Of a stretch of DNA of 64,000 nucleotides, positions 45,273 through 54,125 are shown piece by piece. Both the position numbers and the translations under genes were made by a program. How positions within the stretch are numbered: the first letter of the stretch is position 1; each line of letters begins with the position of its first letter. Source of the stretch: Brachycybe producta (taxonomy: Eukaryota; Arthropoda; Diplopoda; Playtdesmida; Andrognathidae); contig JAUPFP010000033.1 of the NCBI GenBank assembly GCA_036925085.1, positions 1,906,501-1,970,500 of the forward strand, written 5' to 3'. A model generated the notes under the pieces. It saw only the letters and a list, made by a program, of their open reading frames with translations. It did not search any database and was not told the origin of the DNA.

Positions 45273-46871
45273 TCATGTTTCTTGTAACTGGCATGGATTG
45301 GTTGTCGTCTCTTCCAGTTCCATACCATGTTTCTTTTGAACGTGCCGTTTCAGTTCAAACTTTTTCCGTAAACCGTGTCCGCAGATGTGGCACACAAACC
45401 TGTACTCGACTTTTCCCTCGTGTCGTTGCATGTGAATCTTAAAGCTTAAAGTGTCTGAGTATTCTGCATCGCAAATGTTACACTTGTGTGGCTTTATTCC
45501 CTTATGACGAACTAAAATATGATGGTTCAGTTTATGTTTGTTCTGAAATCGGAACCCACATTCGTCACACATGTAGTCTCTTATGTTCTGATGCATTACT
45601 CGATCGTGTCTCTCTAATTGATTTATGTACGGAGCCGTATAGTTGCAGTTTTTACACTTGAACTTATTCAGGCGTTCGTGTTTTGATCTCTCGTGGACTC
45701 GTAATTGGTGTTTTGCGTAACATACGAAATCACAATCTGGACACTTGACATTCTTTTCGAGTGGATTTCCATCTGCGTCCACTCGATGTTTAGACATTAT
45801 GTGATATAAAAGGGCAGGTCTTTTATTTGGTCTGTGTCCACAATATTTACAAACGAGCGGTTCCGTGCCACACTTTGAATCGCGGTGTACATTTAACAGG
45901 TTTTTGCTATCGAATCGTTTCTTGCACGTCTTGCAAGTGTACTGTTTCGAAGCCTTCTTTGCTTGTCTTCTAGCATGACTTCTTAAGTGGCGTTCTAGTT
46001 GGCTTGGATATTTTCCAACGAAATCACAGTGAGGACATTCGTGGCTTTTCTTTTCTTCGATTCGATCATCTGTCGACATCACCGTCAGTTCTTTTGATAC
46101 CGGTTCGTTGTTAGTTTTCTCCTCAGAATCTATACTTTTCAGTTCCTGTATAGATTTTCTTGAGTTTTGCCTCTGAATTTGTTCCTTTTTGAAACAATCA
46201 TCTTCACTTTGAAGCTTCTGTGACACTGTCGTAGTTTTCTTCTTGGACCGCGTAATTCTTTCGTCTGAAATTGAAACGTCAAAACACATCATACTGTCCG
46301 AACTAGATTCTTCATTAGCAACAGAATCGTCAGAACTAAAGTCCACACTTTGGTCACTAAGATCTAATGATTGATTTCTTGTTTGTAAACTCCTTCGAGG
46401 TGTTGCATCATTTTGTTCAGCCTTGTTTGCAATATTCTTGTTATGCCACTGACCAAGGCTATCTTTCAAACTCTTGATTTCCATACTGTTTGCAATTCGC
46501 ATCAAACAATCGGCATGTTCTTTAGGAACGGTGGTCTTCCCGTCGTATGCAAATTGAATTAAGTAGTCCATGTCCTCTGCATGGTCAGCCACATTGTCCA
46601 AACTAAGACATTGACTTTGAGGTTTCTTACGGGATTCACCTAGACATTCATCCTTAGTTGGTTCTTCATGATCAAGAGGGAAAGTGACACTTGTCCTGAA
46701 AGACTCCTTTAACATCGGAAAGAGAAGAGCCAGTACAAACTTGTGGACTTTCAGGTGTTGTCCATGACAGGTGACACTGAAGTCCACCAAGTAATCTTCT
46801 TTGAAGAATTCCCTTAGTTTGTTGGATAAGACCTTGTCGTGGTTCTTCCATTCTAAAAGCAGTTCTCCCAT
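45273..46871 (-). CDS. B15: BTB-C2H2 zinc finger protein
   Basis: 532 aa from MGELLLEWKNHDKVLSNK. BTB about 5-130 with two unusual substitutions: the Trp of KLWEFF is Arg (KLREFFKEDY), and the FAYTGK motif is FAYDGK. The linker has S/D-rich acidic parts, and the usual R-L-R-P-R is degraded to SLQTRNQ. Eight fingers at about 279-521; F1 resembles B8 (YPSQLERHLRSHARRQAK) and F2 is C2HC (HRDSKC). F7-F8 match B13/B14 and B16-B20. The tail is short (TTTNPCQLQET). Two acceptor-like sites precede the ATG (TTTCTTTGCACAG and TTCTATTTTAG). Confidence 0.93.
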   Translation of the reverse strand: MGELLLEWKNHDKVLSNKLREFFKEDYLVDFSVTCHGQHLKVHKFVLALLFPMLKESFRTSVTFPLDHEEPTKDECLGESRKKPQSQCLSLDNVADHAEDMDYLIQFAYDGKTTVPKEHADCLMRIANSMEIKSLKDSLGQWHNKNIANKAEQNDATPRRSLQTRNQSLDLSDQSVDFSSDDSVANEESSSDSMMCFDVSISDERITRSKKKTTTVSQKLQSEDDCFKKEQIQRQNSRKSIQELKSIDSEEKTNNEPVSKELTVMSTDDRIEEKKSHECPHCDFVGKYPSQLERHLRSHARRQAKKASKQYTCKTCKKRFDSKNLLNVHRDSKCGTEPLVCKYCGHRPNKRPALLYHIMSKHRVDADGNPLEKNVKCPDCDFVCYAKHQLRVHERSKHERLNKFKCKNCNYTAPYINQLERHDRVMHQNIRDYMCDECGFRFQNKHKLNHHILVRHKGIKPHKCNICDAEYSDTLSFKIHMQRHEGKVEYRFVCHICGHGLRKKFELKRHVQKKHGMELEETTTNPCQLQET

Positions 46872-47042
46872 GTCTCTCTAAAATAGAACAAAAAATCAGT
46901 ACCTGTGCAAAGAAAAACAATAATAAGCCTGATCAGTTTAGGAATACATTTGTAAAACAAACTGAATGGAATTTTGTATCCTTGTTATTTTAATCCTTGT
47001 TGATCAAGATGGATGGAAATGATGAGAAAAAGTTTAAATCTG

Positions 47043-47059
47043 TCAGAAGATGGCAGCAC
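47043..47059 (+). promoter_or_regulatory. CTCF-like element upstream of B15
   Basis: TCAGAAGATGGCAGCAC, 172 bp upstream of the ATG. Confidence 0.65.
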
Positions 47060-47147
47060 AGTATTTATAATTTGATCAAAATAATGCGTCTGCTAAAGTT
47101 TCAAAATTAAAATTATTTCTGAACAGATAATTAATAAGATGGATCAT

Positions 47148-47345
47148 GAACAGCTGATTTTCAGGAGCAAAATTCAGTTTAGAAACTAGAAGGGTTGCTG
47201 AATCACTTAAAGATATTTTCATGTTGATGTCTTTCATTTTTAAAAAACAACCTAAAAAAAGCATATTTTGAAGGATGTCATCATGAAAAAAAACCATCTA
47301 TTCTTTTCATTTTGCTTCTGAAAGACAGAATAATCAGAGTTCCGG
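47148..47345. mobile_element. Family A foldback element, internally deleted
   Basis: GAACAGCTGATTTTCAGGAG at the left, then 'agaaactagaagggttgctg', and ending 'gaaagacagaataatcagag'. Shorter than the other copies. Confidence 0.65.
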
Positions 47346-48403
47346 ATCTAGAACTCTTAAAAGGTGTTTACACATTCGAATCCCGCGAATCTTGAAAAAT
47401 ATTCTAAATTTGAAAACTCCAATCTTCGCGCTTTTTTCGTCTTTGGAATCTTTCGAATCATAACCTAAAAAAAAATTGTTAAAATTAGTTTTAACTAAAT
47501 TGACGTCCAATAGAAGCGTTCAGTGCTAACAAAAAAACCGGCGATTGTTGCAATTTCGATTGGTATCCGGATTACCAATGGATCACATTGTGGCAGTGAC
47601 CCTGAGTGTCACCACACTTGTTTTTTATTATTAATAATTTAATATTATTTCATTTATTTGTATCTTCTTAATGAATCATATAGGATTCTTATATGAAGGA
47701 TTTGAGAGATTCGGGAACCTTTTAGGATTCGGATATTCGTCCCACCTCTAAATCTTAACAAATTGGTTGACCCAAATTGTGGCAAACGAATTGAATCGGT
47801 ACCGATCGATCGATATCAGTATATCCACACTTTTATTAGTATAGAAAATATAATTACGTGAGAAACAGTTTACTGTAACACAAAATGGAACGGACCAGAA
47901 TATTTTTTCGTGTTAAAAGAAAAGAATTTTTATTCTATTCTACGGGATCGGATCAAAAATACTGTATATTTCGCGTGTTATCCGAATTATTTCTGTTAAA
48001 GGGTTTCCATTGTGTATTAGGTAATACAACCTAATATGAACTGAAAAATCCATTAAGAATGTCAAAGGCGAAAAATTATTCATTTCCTCAATGAAAAATA
48101 CGAGTTGGAGGCCGACATTTATTAAAAAACTCTGGGTTCAAGATTTGTGCATGTAAGAAGTATTTTTTGGCAGAAAATAAAAAGTTTGAAACGAAATTTC
48201 AAAATTCTCCGAGAATTCCAGGTTGATAGAAGTGTCCTGTTATTTCAACCTACAAAAAGGGAACTTTCAAATTTGTCACATATAGGCCCTCTGTGTGACA
48301 TAATATGTTTGATTTCCTTTTCTTGTTTTAACATATAACATGCATAAATATATTTTATGTTAGTTTTTTAAAACAAATTTAATAATGTTACAAAATACAA
48401 GTA
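47346..48403. other. Intergenic; family E remnant
   Basis: 47868-48020 resembles the family E element at 59056 ('tgtaacacaaaatgg', 'tttttcgtgttaaaaga', 'gggtttccattgtg') but lacks clean ends. 47360-47720 has GATTCG/CGAATC-rich pieces at both sides. No gene, and no AATAAA close to the B16 stop was noted. Confidence 0.4.
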
Positions 48404-50185
48404 TTAAGTGGAGGTCAGTTCACACGCGTCTCGTAACTGGGCTGGTTCGGTTGTAGTCTCTTCCAGTTCCAATCCGTGTTTCTTTCTCATGTGAATCCGC
48501 AATTCGGATTTTCTTCTCAAATTGTGTCCGCAAATGTGACATACGAACTTGTACTCCACTTTACCCTCGTGACGTTGCATGTGGACCTTGAAGCTCAAAC
48601 TACTCGAATATTCAGCATTACAAATATTGCACTTGTGAGGTTTTATTCCTTTGTGTAGAACTAAAACGTGATTATTCAGTCCACCGCTAGTCCCAAATCG
48701 GTTCCCACATTCCTCACACATGAAGTCTTTTCTTTTCTGATGTGTTAAACGTTGGTGTTTTGACATACGTGTGCTCGAGGGAGCCGTGAAGCTGCATTCC
48801 TTGCATTTATATTTGCCTACGTATTCGTGTTTTGTTCTTACGTGATTTCGTAATTGGTATTGGGCGTAACAAACGAAATCGCACTTCGAACACTTGAGGT
48901 TCTTTTCGAGTGGTTTTCCCTCCGAGTCCACTTTATGCTGACAGATTAAATGTTTGGACAAGCATAACTTTGCTTCTGTCTTGTAATCACATAATTTGCA
49001 TGCAAACAGTTTGGTGCCGCAATTTGTAGCTCGGTGTTTATTAAAAAAAAATTGCGTTCCTAAATTTTTATTACATGTCCTGCAAATAAACTTCCTTGGT
49101 CCTATCGGTTTCTTTTTCGGTTTCGCATCGTGTGTTTGTAAGTGACGTTGGAATCTGGACGGCCATGTTGCAATGTAATCACAATGAGGACATTTGAGTA
49201 TTTCCTTTACTTTAACATCGCTTCGAGGATTCTCCAAAAATCTGTTTCGTTCAATTTTCTTCCTTGTGAATGTATGAATTCTTTTGTCTTTCTCTGTGCA
49301 ATCGTCAAGACACTTGTTACTGTTCAAACTCTCGCTCGTACTATAGTCTATGTCGACAACACACTCGAGAGTCATGTCGTCATCATCAGCGCTTATCGTA
49401 TCTACATTTTCAATAAAAATCTTTTTCAGTTGAGTTCGTGGCCTAAGTCTACTAAGAGGTTTGACGTCATTAGGTTTATTTTTGTTTTCACGTGGAATTT
49501 GGTCTGTAGGTTTGGCCTGGTCTGTAGGTTTGGCCTGGTCTGTAGGTTTGGCCTGGTCTGTAGGTTTGGTCTGGTCTGTAGGTTTGGTCTGGTCTGTAGG
49601 TTTGGCCTGGTCTGCAGGTTTGGCCTGGTCTGTAGGTTTGGCCTGGTCTGTAGGTTTGGCCTGGTCTGTAGGTTTGGCCTGGTCTGCAGGTTTGGCTTGG
49701 TCTGAAGGCTTAGTTTTGTCTATAGGTTTAGCATCGTCTGTAGCTTTTCTTTTGTTGTGCCACTTGCTTAGACTGTCTTTTAAATTCTTTATTTCCATCG
49801 TTTCTGCGATGTGCATCAGACAATCGGCATGTTCCTTGGGAACAGTGGCCCTTCCAGTGTATGCAAACTGAATCAGATAGTTCATGTCTTCTGGATGGTC
49901 AGCAATGTTGTCCATATTTAGACAGTGAACTTCGGGCATCTTCACAGACTGACCTGTATTTAAATCCGTTGCCAGCTCTTGTTGATCAACACTGAAAATG
50001 CCACTAGACCTGAGCGACTCCTTGAGCATTGGAAAGAGAAATGCCAGTATAAATTTGTGGACTTTCTGCTGTTGTCCATGACAGGTGACACTGAAATCCA
50101 CCAGATATTCCTCCTTGAAAAACTCCCATAATTTGTTGGACAAAACTTTGTCATGGCCTTTCCATTCTACTAATAGTTCACCCAT
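48404..50185 (-). CDS. B16: BTB-C2H2 zinc finger protein with hexapeptide-repeat linker
   Basis: 593 aa from MGELLVEWKGHDKVLSNK. BTB about 5-130. The linker begins with about thirteen copies of a hexapeptide (mostly AKPTDQ), followed by R-L-R-P-R, an acidic part and K/R-rich sequence. Eight fingers at about 332-576. F2 is CNKNLGTQFFFNKHRATNC (C2HC). The F3-F4 hinge is changed to VDSEGKPLEKN. F6-F8 and part of the tail are virtually identical to those of B17 and B18 (for example VLHKGIKPHKCNICN), whereas the BTB and linker differ clearly, which suggests gene conversion or unequal exchange at the 3' end. The repeat is basic/acidic alternating with Pro, so it is probably extended and disordered. 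Confidence 0.93.
   Translation of the reverse strand: MGELLVEWKGHDKVLSNKLWEFFKEEYLVDFSVTCHGQQQKVHKFILAFLFPMLKESLRSSGIFSVDQQELATDLNTGQSVKMPEVHCLNMDNIADHPEDMNYLIQFAYTGRATVPKEHADCLMHIAETMEIKNLKDSLSKWHNKRKATDDAKPIDKTKPSDQAKPADQAKPTDQAKPTDQAKPTDQAKPADQAKPTDQTKPTDQTKPTDQAKPTDQAKPTDQAKPTDQIPRENKNKPNDVKPLSRLRPRTQLKKIFIENVDTISADDDDMTLECVVDIDYSTSESLNSNKCLDDCTEKDKRIHTFTRKKIERNRFLENPRSDVKVKEILKCPHCDYIATWPSRFQRHLQTHDAKPKKKPIGPRKFICRTCNKNLGTQFFFNKHRATNCGTKLFACKLCDYKTEAKLCLSKHLICQHKVDSEGKPLEKNLKCSKCDFVCYAQYQLRNHVRTKHEYVGKYKCKECSFTAPSSTRMSKHQRLTHQKRKDFMCEECGNRFGTSGGLNNHVLVLHKGIKPHKCNICNAEYSSSLSFKVHMQRHEGKVEYKFVCHICGHNLRRKSELRIHMRKKHGLELEETTTEPAQLRDACELTST
49501..49732 (-). repeat. 18 bp coding minisatellite in B16 (about 13 units)
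   Basis: Unit GGTCTGTAGGTTTGGCCT on the plus strand, about 13 copies. Changes are few and mostly switch Ala/Thr or Thr/Ala/Ser in the product; the units nearest the BTB are most diverged. Confidence 0.95.
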
Positions 50186-50293
50186 GTCTCTTAAATCTGA
50201 AATTCAACAATACGTGCAGAAAATTAAAAGTTGAGGGGAATTTGTACACACACGGACAACGATTTTTTTTTACGAAAAATGAAGATTGATTTG

Positions 50294-50310
50294 CCAAAAG
50301 ATGGCAGCAC
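50294..50310 (+). promoter_or_regulatory. CTCF-like element upstream of B16
   Basis: CCAAAAGATGGCAGCAC followed by AATCTTTTAC, 109 bp upstream of the ATG. The extended 27 bp string recurs upstream of B17. Confidence 0.65.
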
Positions 50311-50384
50311 AATCTTTTACAAAACCTCCATCGAAAATTTTTCTTCTAAGTGGCTATACCTCCACTCCAAAGCCTCACGAATTG

Positions 50385-50686
50385 TTTATTATTGTCTTTC
50401 AGGCGTAAAAAAAAGAGAAAATAGAAAGGGTTTTAGAAACTAGAAATGTAGTTCAATCGCTTAAGGGTAATTTCATGTTGATACCTTTCAAAATAAAGTT
50501 TTTTTATGTCAGTTTAAAAATATGACTCAAATGATATTTTAAAAAAAGTTAATTTTGAAAGATATCAACGTGGAAAATACTACTATTGTAATTGAGTTAC
50601 TGTTCTAGTTTCTAACACTTTCAATTTATGCTTAGTGTCACTTTTGAAACACAGAATAATTAGAATTCGAAAATCAGCTGTTCTTA
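50385..50686. mobile_element. Family A foldback element
   Basis: Left 'gggttttagaaactagaaat'; right 'ttctagtttctaacacttt', ending with the inverted AATCAGCTGTTC (50675-50686). The interior has the AT-rich family core. Confidence 0.65.
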
Positions 50687-50689
50687 AAC

Positions 50690-51200
50690 CATCAATCTTA
50701 TGGACAAACCTCTTAGGCAAATAATAAAATTCAGAAATATGCAAATCCATTTTAGAAATTATGCGGTGCGCTTTATGCAATTAAACCCCCCCTCCCCCCG
50801 ATATGCAAAATGTACAAGAAAATTGTTTAAATTTTATGCAAATAAGTGTTTATTATATAGCTATAATCATCAAAGCAAAAATATAAAAAATGTAAAGTAA
50901 AAACGATTTTGTTTAAAAAAAACTTTTTCAAATCAATTTTTTTAATGAAAATAAATAATAAGGAATGGGATGAGATTGGGGATTAAATTGTTTTGCTACT
51001 TTTGGTTTCTTGGATGTAGAAATTCTGTCAAGGTTGCATTCTCTAATTTCTTTATTTCTAGAAATATTTACGGTCTTAATTAAAGGGGGGGAAGGTGGGA
51101 GAAGTTCCAGAAGTCCATCCTTTCACCCTGACATAACTACAACCATTCCAACCACCCTCTTCATGAGCAACCAATGAGATTTTTTAAATAAAAAAATTAC
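50690..51200. other. Intergenic, C- and G-runs
   Basis: 50783-50800 is a C-rich run and about 51084-51098 a G-rich run; the intervening sequence is AT-rich. The part near 50700-50850 ('gcaaataataaaa', 'gcaaatccattttag', 'ttatgcggtgcgctttatgc') belongs to the dispersed AT-rich repeat. No gene. Confidence 0.35.
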
Positions 51201-51207
51201 AAAAATA

Positions 51208-51213
51208 TTTAAT
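51208..51213 (-). terminator. Poly(A) signal variant of B17
   Basis: ATTAAA on the minus strand about 63 bp past the stop, in a 3' region (ACAAAAATATTTAATGATTT on plus) shared with B19. Confidence 0.45.
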
Positions 51214-51275
51214 GATTTTTAATAATACAAAAAAAAAAACTGCTGAAAGTCATTTATGCAACCGTAATACATGTA

Positions 51276-52826
51276 TTAAGTCGAGCTCGGTTCGACTGCA
51301 TCTTGTAACTGGGATGGTTCAGCTGTAGACTCTTCCAGTTCCAATCCATGTTTCTTTCTCATATGAATCCGCAATTCGGATTTTCTTCTCAAATTATGTC
51401 CGCAAATGTGGCATACGAACTTGTACTCCACTTTACCCTCGTGGCGTTGCATGTGGACCTTAAAGCTCAAACTACTTGAATATTCCATATTGCAAATATT
51501 GCACTTATGAGGTTTTATTCCTTTATGTAAAACTAAAACGTGATTATTCAGTCCATTTCTAGTCCCAAATCGGTTTCCACATTCATCACACATGTAGTCC
51601 TTTCTTTTCTGGTGTGTTAAACGTTGGTGTTTCAACATACGTGTGGTTGACGGAGCTGTGAAGTTGCATTCCTTGCATTTATACTTTCCAACGTATTCAT
51701 GTTTTATTTTCTCATGGCTTTGTAGTTGGTATTTAGCATAGCAAACGTAGTCGCATTTCGAACACTTGAGATTCTTTTCGATTGGTTTTCCTTCTGCGTC
51801 CACTTTATGCCTACAGATTACGTGTTTGAAAAGATTATGCCTTGTATCCGTCTTGTAATCACAGTATTTGCATGCTATAAATTCGGTACCGCAGTTCGTA
51901 GCACGATGTCTGTCAAACAAACTTTGTTTTCCTAAATCTTTATTGCACGTCTTACAAATGAACCTCTTTGTTTTTTTGGGATCCTTTTCCTGTTTCTCAC
52001 CATGGACACTTAAGTGACGATTGAGTCGGGATGGACATATTGCAATGTAATCACACTTGAGACATTTGAAGATTTTTTTCGTTTTAACCTTACTTCTTCG
52101 AGGCTTCTCTGATACTTTATTTGGTTGAACTTTCTGTCTTCTGCTGGCTGTACGAGTTTTTTTCTCGTTGTCCGTCGTGTCCGAGGCATCGTCAGGCCAC
52201 TCGTTAATATTTGAATTCTTGCTCGCATTAGATTCTTTCTCGACGCCAGTTTCGAGAGTCAAGTCGTCTTCATCATCAGCGCTCATTATATCTATATTTT
52301 CGGTATAAATCTTTTTTAGTTGGGTTCGTGGTCTTAATCGTCCAATTGGCGTAACGTCATTTTGTTCAGTCTTAACTTCAAGTATATTCATGACGCGCCA
52401 TTCGCTCATACTGTCTTTTAAACTCTTTATCTCCATCGTGTCTGCAATGTTCATGAGACAATCGGCATGTTCTTTAGGAACTGTGGCCTTTCCCGTATAT
52501 GCAAACTGAATCAGATAGTCCATATCCTCTGAATGGCTAGCAATGTTGTCCAAATTGAGGCACTGAGCTTCGGGTATCTTTGAAGATTGACTTTGACTTA
52601 AATCCGTTGCTACCTCTTGGTGATCGAAAGTGAAAGTGCCAGTACTTGTCCTCAGGGACTCCTTAAGCATGGGAAAGAGAAATGCCAATATAAACTTGTG
52701 GACTTTCATCTGTTGCCCGTGACAAGTGACACTGAAGTCCACCAGATATTCTTCTTTGAAGAAATCCCATAGTTTTTTGAGCAAATCTTTGTCATGATCT
52801 TTCCATTCTAAAAGTAGTTCACCCAT
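51276..52826 (-). CDS. B17: BTB-C2H2 zinc finger protein ('CNKDLG' group)
   Basis: 516 aa from MGELLLEWKDHDKDLLKK. The frame continues upstream to 52856, but an acceptor (TTGTTCAATTACAG|AGAGCC) lies in it. BTB about 5-130 with one extra residue in the loop (RTSTGTFTF). The WEFF motif is WDFF. Linker: R-L-R-P-R, DDEDD-type acidic stretch, and ASRRQKVQ plus other K/R clusters. Eight fingers at about 255-499. F2 is CNKDLGKQSLFDRHRATNC, the hinge VDAEGKPIEKN, and F6-F8 nearly identical to B16 and B18. Tail STAEPSQLQDAVEPSST resembles B18. Confidence 0.93.
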   Translation of the reverse strand: MGELLLEWKDHDKDLLKKLWDFFKEEYLVDFSVTCHGQQMKVHKFILAFLFPMLKESLRTSTGTFTFDHQEVATDLSQSQSSKIPEAQCLNLDNIASHSEDMDYLIQFAYTGKATVPKEHADCLMNIADTMEIKSLKDSMSEWRVMNILEVKTEQNDVTPIGRLRPRTQLKKIYTENIDIMSADDEDDLTLETGVEKESNASKNSNINEWPDDASDTTDNEKKTRTASRRQKVQPNKVSEKPRRSKVKTKKIFKCLKCDYIAICPSRLNRHLSVHGEKQEKDPKKTKRFICKTCNKDLGKQSLFDRHRATNCGTEFIACKYCDYKTDTRHNLFKHVICRHKVDAEGKPIEKNLKCSKCDYVCYAKYQLQSHEKIKHEYVGKYKCKECNFTAPSTTRMLKHQRLTHQKRKDYMCDECGNRFGTRNGLNNHVLVLHKGIKPHKCNICNMEYSSSLSFKVHMQRHEGKVEYKFVCHICGHNLRRKSELRIHMRKKHGLELEESTAEPSQLQDAVEPSST

Positions 52827-53024
52827 GGCTCTCTGTAATTGAACAAGAAAATCCAATACCTGTGTAAAAATAATAAACCTTATTAATTAACAAATACCTT
52901 TATAACAACACAAGTTGAAAGGAAATTATAACTTAAGTTAGTTTTGATCCGAAGACGAAACGATGAATGGACCAGGTCCAGGATGGTAATTTTCTTTTAC
53001 AAACATAAAAAAGATTAAACGTGG

Positions 53025-53040
53025 CAATAGATGGCAGCAC
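53025..53040 (+). promoter_or_regulatory. CTCF-like element upstream of B17
   Basis: CAATAGATGGCAGCAC followed by AATCTTTTAC, 199 bp upstream of the ATG. CAATAGATGGCAGC fits the CTCF pattern with one mismatch. Confidence 0.65.
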
Positions 53041-53161
53041 AATCTTTTACAATTCAATCTAAAAATACGTCTGCTGAAATTTTCAAATTAAATTACCATC
53101 ACAACCAACTAGTCAACGCTTGGATATAATTAGGGCTCGAATTTGTATGCCAATATCAAGC

Positions 53162-53386
53162 AAATGTTTCTCAATTTGTGTGTGACAACTGCCAGTTGTG
53201 AAGTAATCATGATTATTCATTAATCAAAAAGGCTGTTTAGAGGCTATATACGTCTAAATACTAGATATCTGTTGTCAACTAGAGTTCTAGCCTCTAATCA
53301 GTGTTTTTGATTTAAAAAAATCATAATTGTTGGTTGATCTAAAGGGATTGTTACTTCACAATTGGGCCACATATTGAGAAACATTT
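53162..53386. mobile_element. Foldback element upstream of B17
   Basis: AAATGTTTCTCAATTTGTGT at the left is mirrored by CACATATTGAGAAACATTT at the right. A second pair (AGTTGTGAAGTAATCATGAT / ATTGTTACTTCACAATTG) lies inside. 225 bp, single copy here. Confidence 0.7.
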
Positions 53387-53599
53387 TCTAGATATAGCAT
53401 GAAAATCCGAACCCTATAGATATGAAAAAATCCAATGATGAAGTTGGATGGGGCTAAAAAGAAGGTGCTCTGAGAAGATAATAGTGAATTAAACAAAAAT
53501 TTATGTTTGTGTCTTATATAAAAAAAGGGGTAATAATAAAAAAATTCAAGAATCACTGTTGAATCCTTTGATATCATCTCTTTTAAAATTGTGTTCACT

Positions 53600-53697
53600 G
53601 TTTCTCAGAATCGAATTTCAATTTTTCCTTATTATAGTTATTAGCTGTTGCACTTCTGAAACGCCGAATAATCAAGAGTTTGAAAATCAGCTGTTTC
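53600..53697. mobile_element. Family A right-end fragment
   Basis: Ends 'gaataatcaagagtttgaaa' + ATCAGCTGTT, the inverted terminus of family A. The left part is absent. Confidence 0.5.
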
Positions 53698-54125
53698 TAA
53701 AACATCTCTTAAGAAACTTATAGATTAATAAATTTACTATTGGGATTTAAGAGACTACATTGAGATTAACGGGGAGCCATTTGTTGATGGCCGTAATTTG
53801 ATAGGATGGGATGAAACGCAATTAGGTTTGTTACATTGCATTCTCTAATATCTTTGGTTAAATAAAAAAAAAATATTCAGGTATTATTTGGCACATTACA
53901 AAAGCCGATTTATAAATTTTCTTAGGTTGAACCACCCCATCGAAATAGAATTTTCAAAATTCCCCACACATGAAACTCTTATTTTTTTTACGATAAACGT
54001 AGATTATGTAACAACAACACAGATTAATTTTTCTAATTTTTATCACAAAAACTTAAAAAAATAAAATATAATAATAATAATACAAAAAATGACTTAAATC
54101 ATTTATGCTATACATAAAACATGTA
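53698..54125. other. Intergenic, AT-rich
   Basis: No gene. The downstream flank of B18 is AT-rich ('aaaataaaatataataataa'), with no distinct poly(A) signal to single out. Confidence 0.3.

Noticed and set aside
49142-49871. Plus-strand open frames across the B16 repeat
   Set aside because: Antisense shadows of the AKPTDQ repeat with no recognisable domain.
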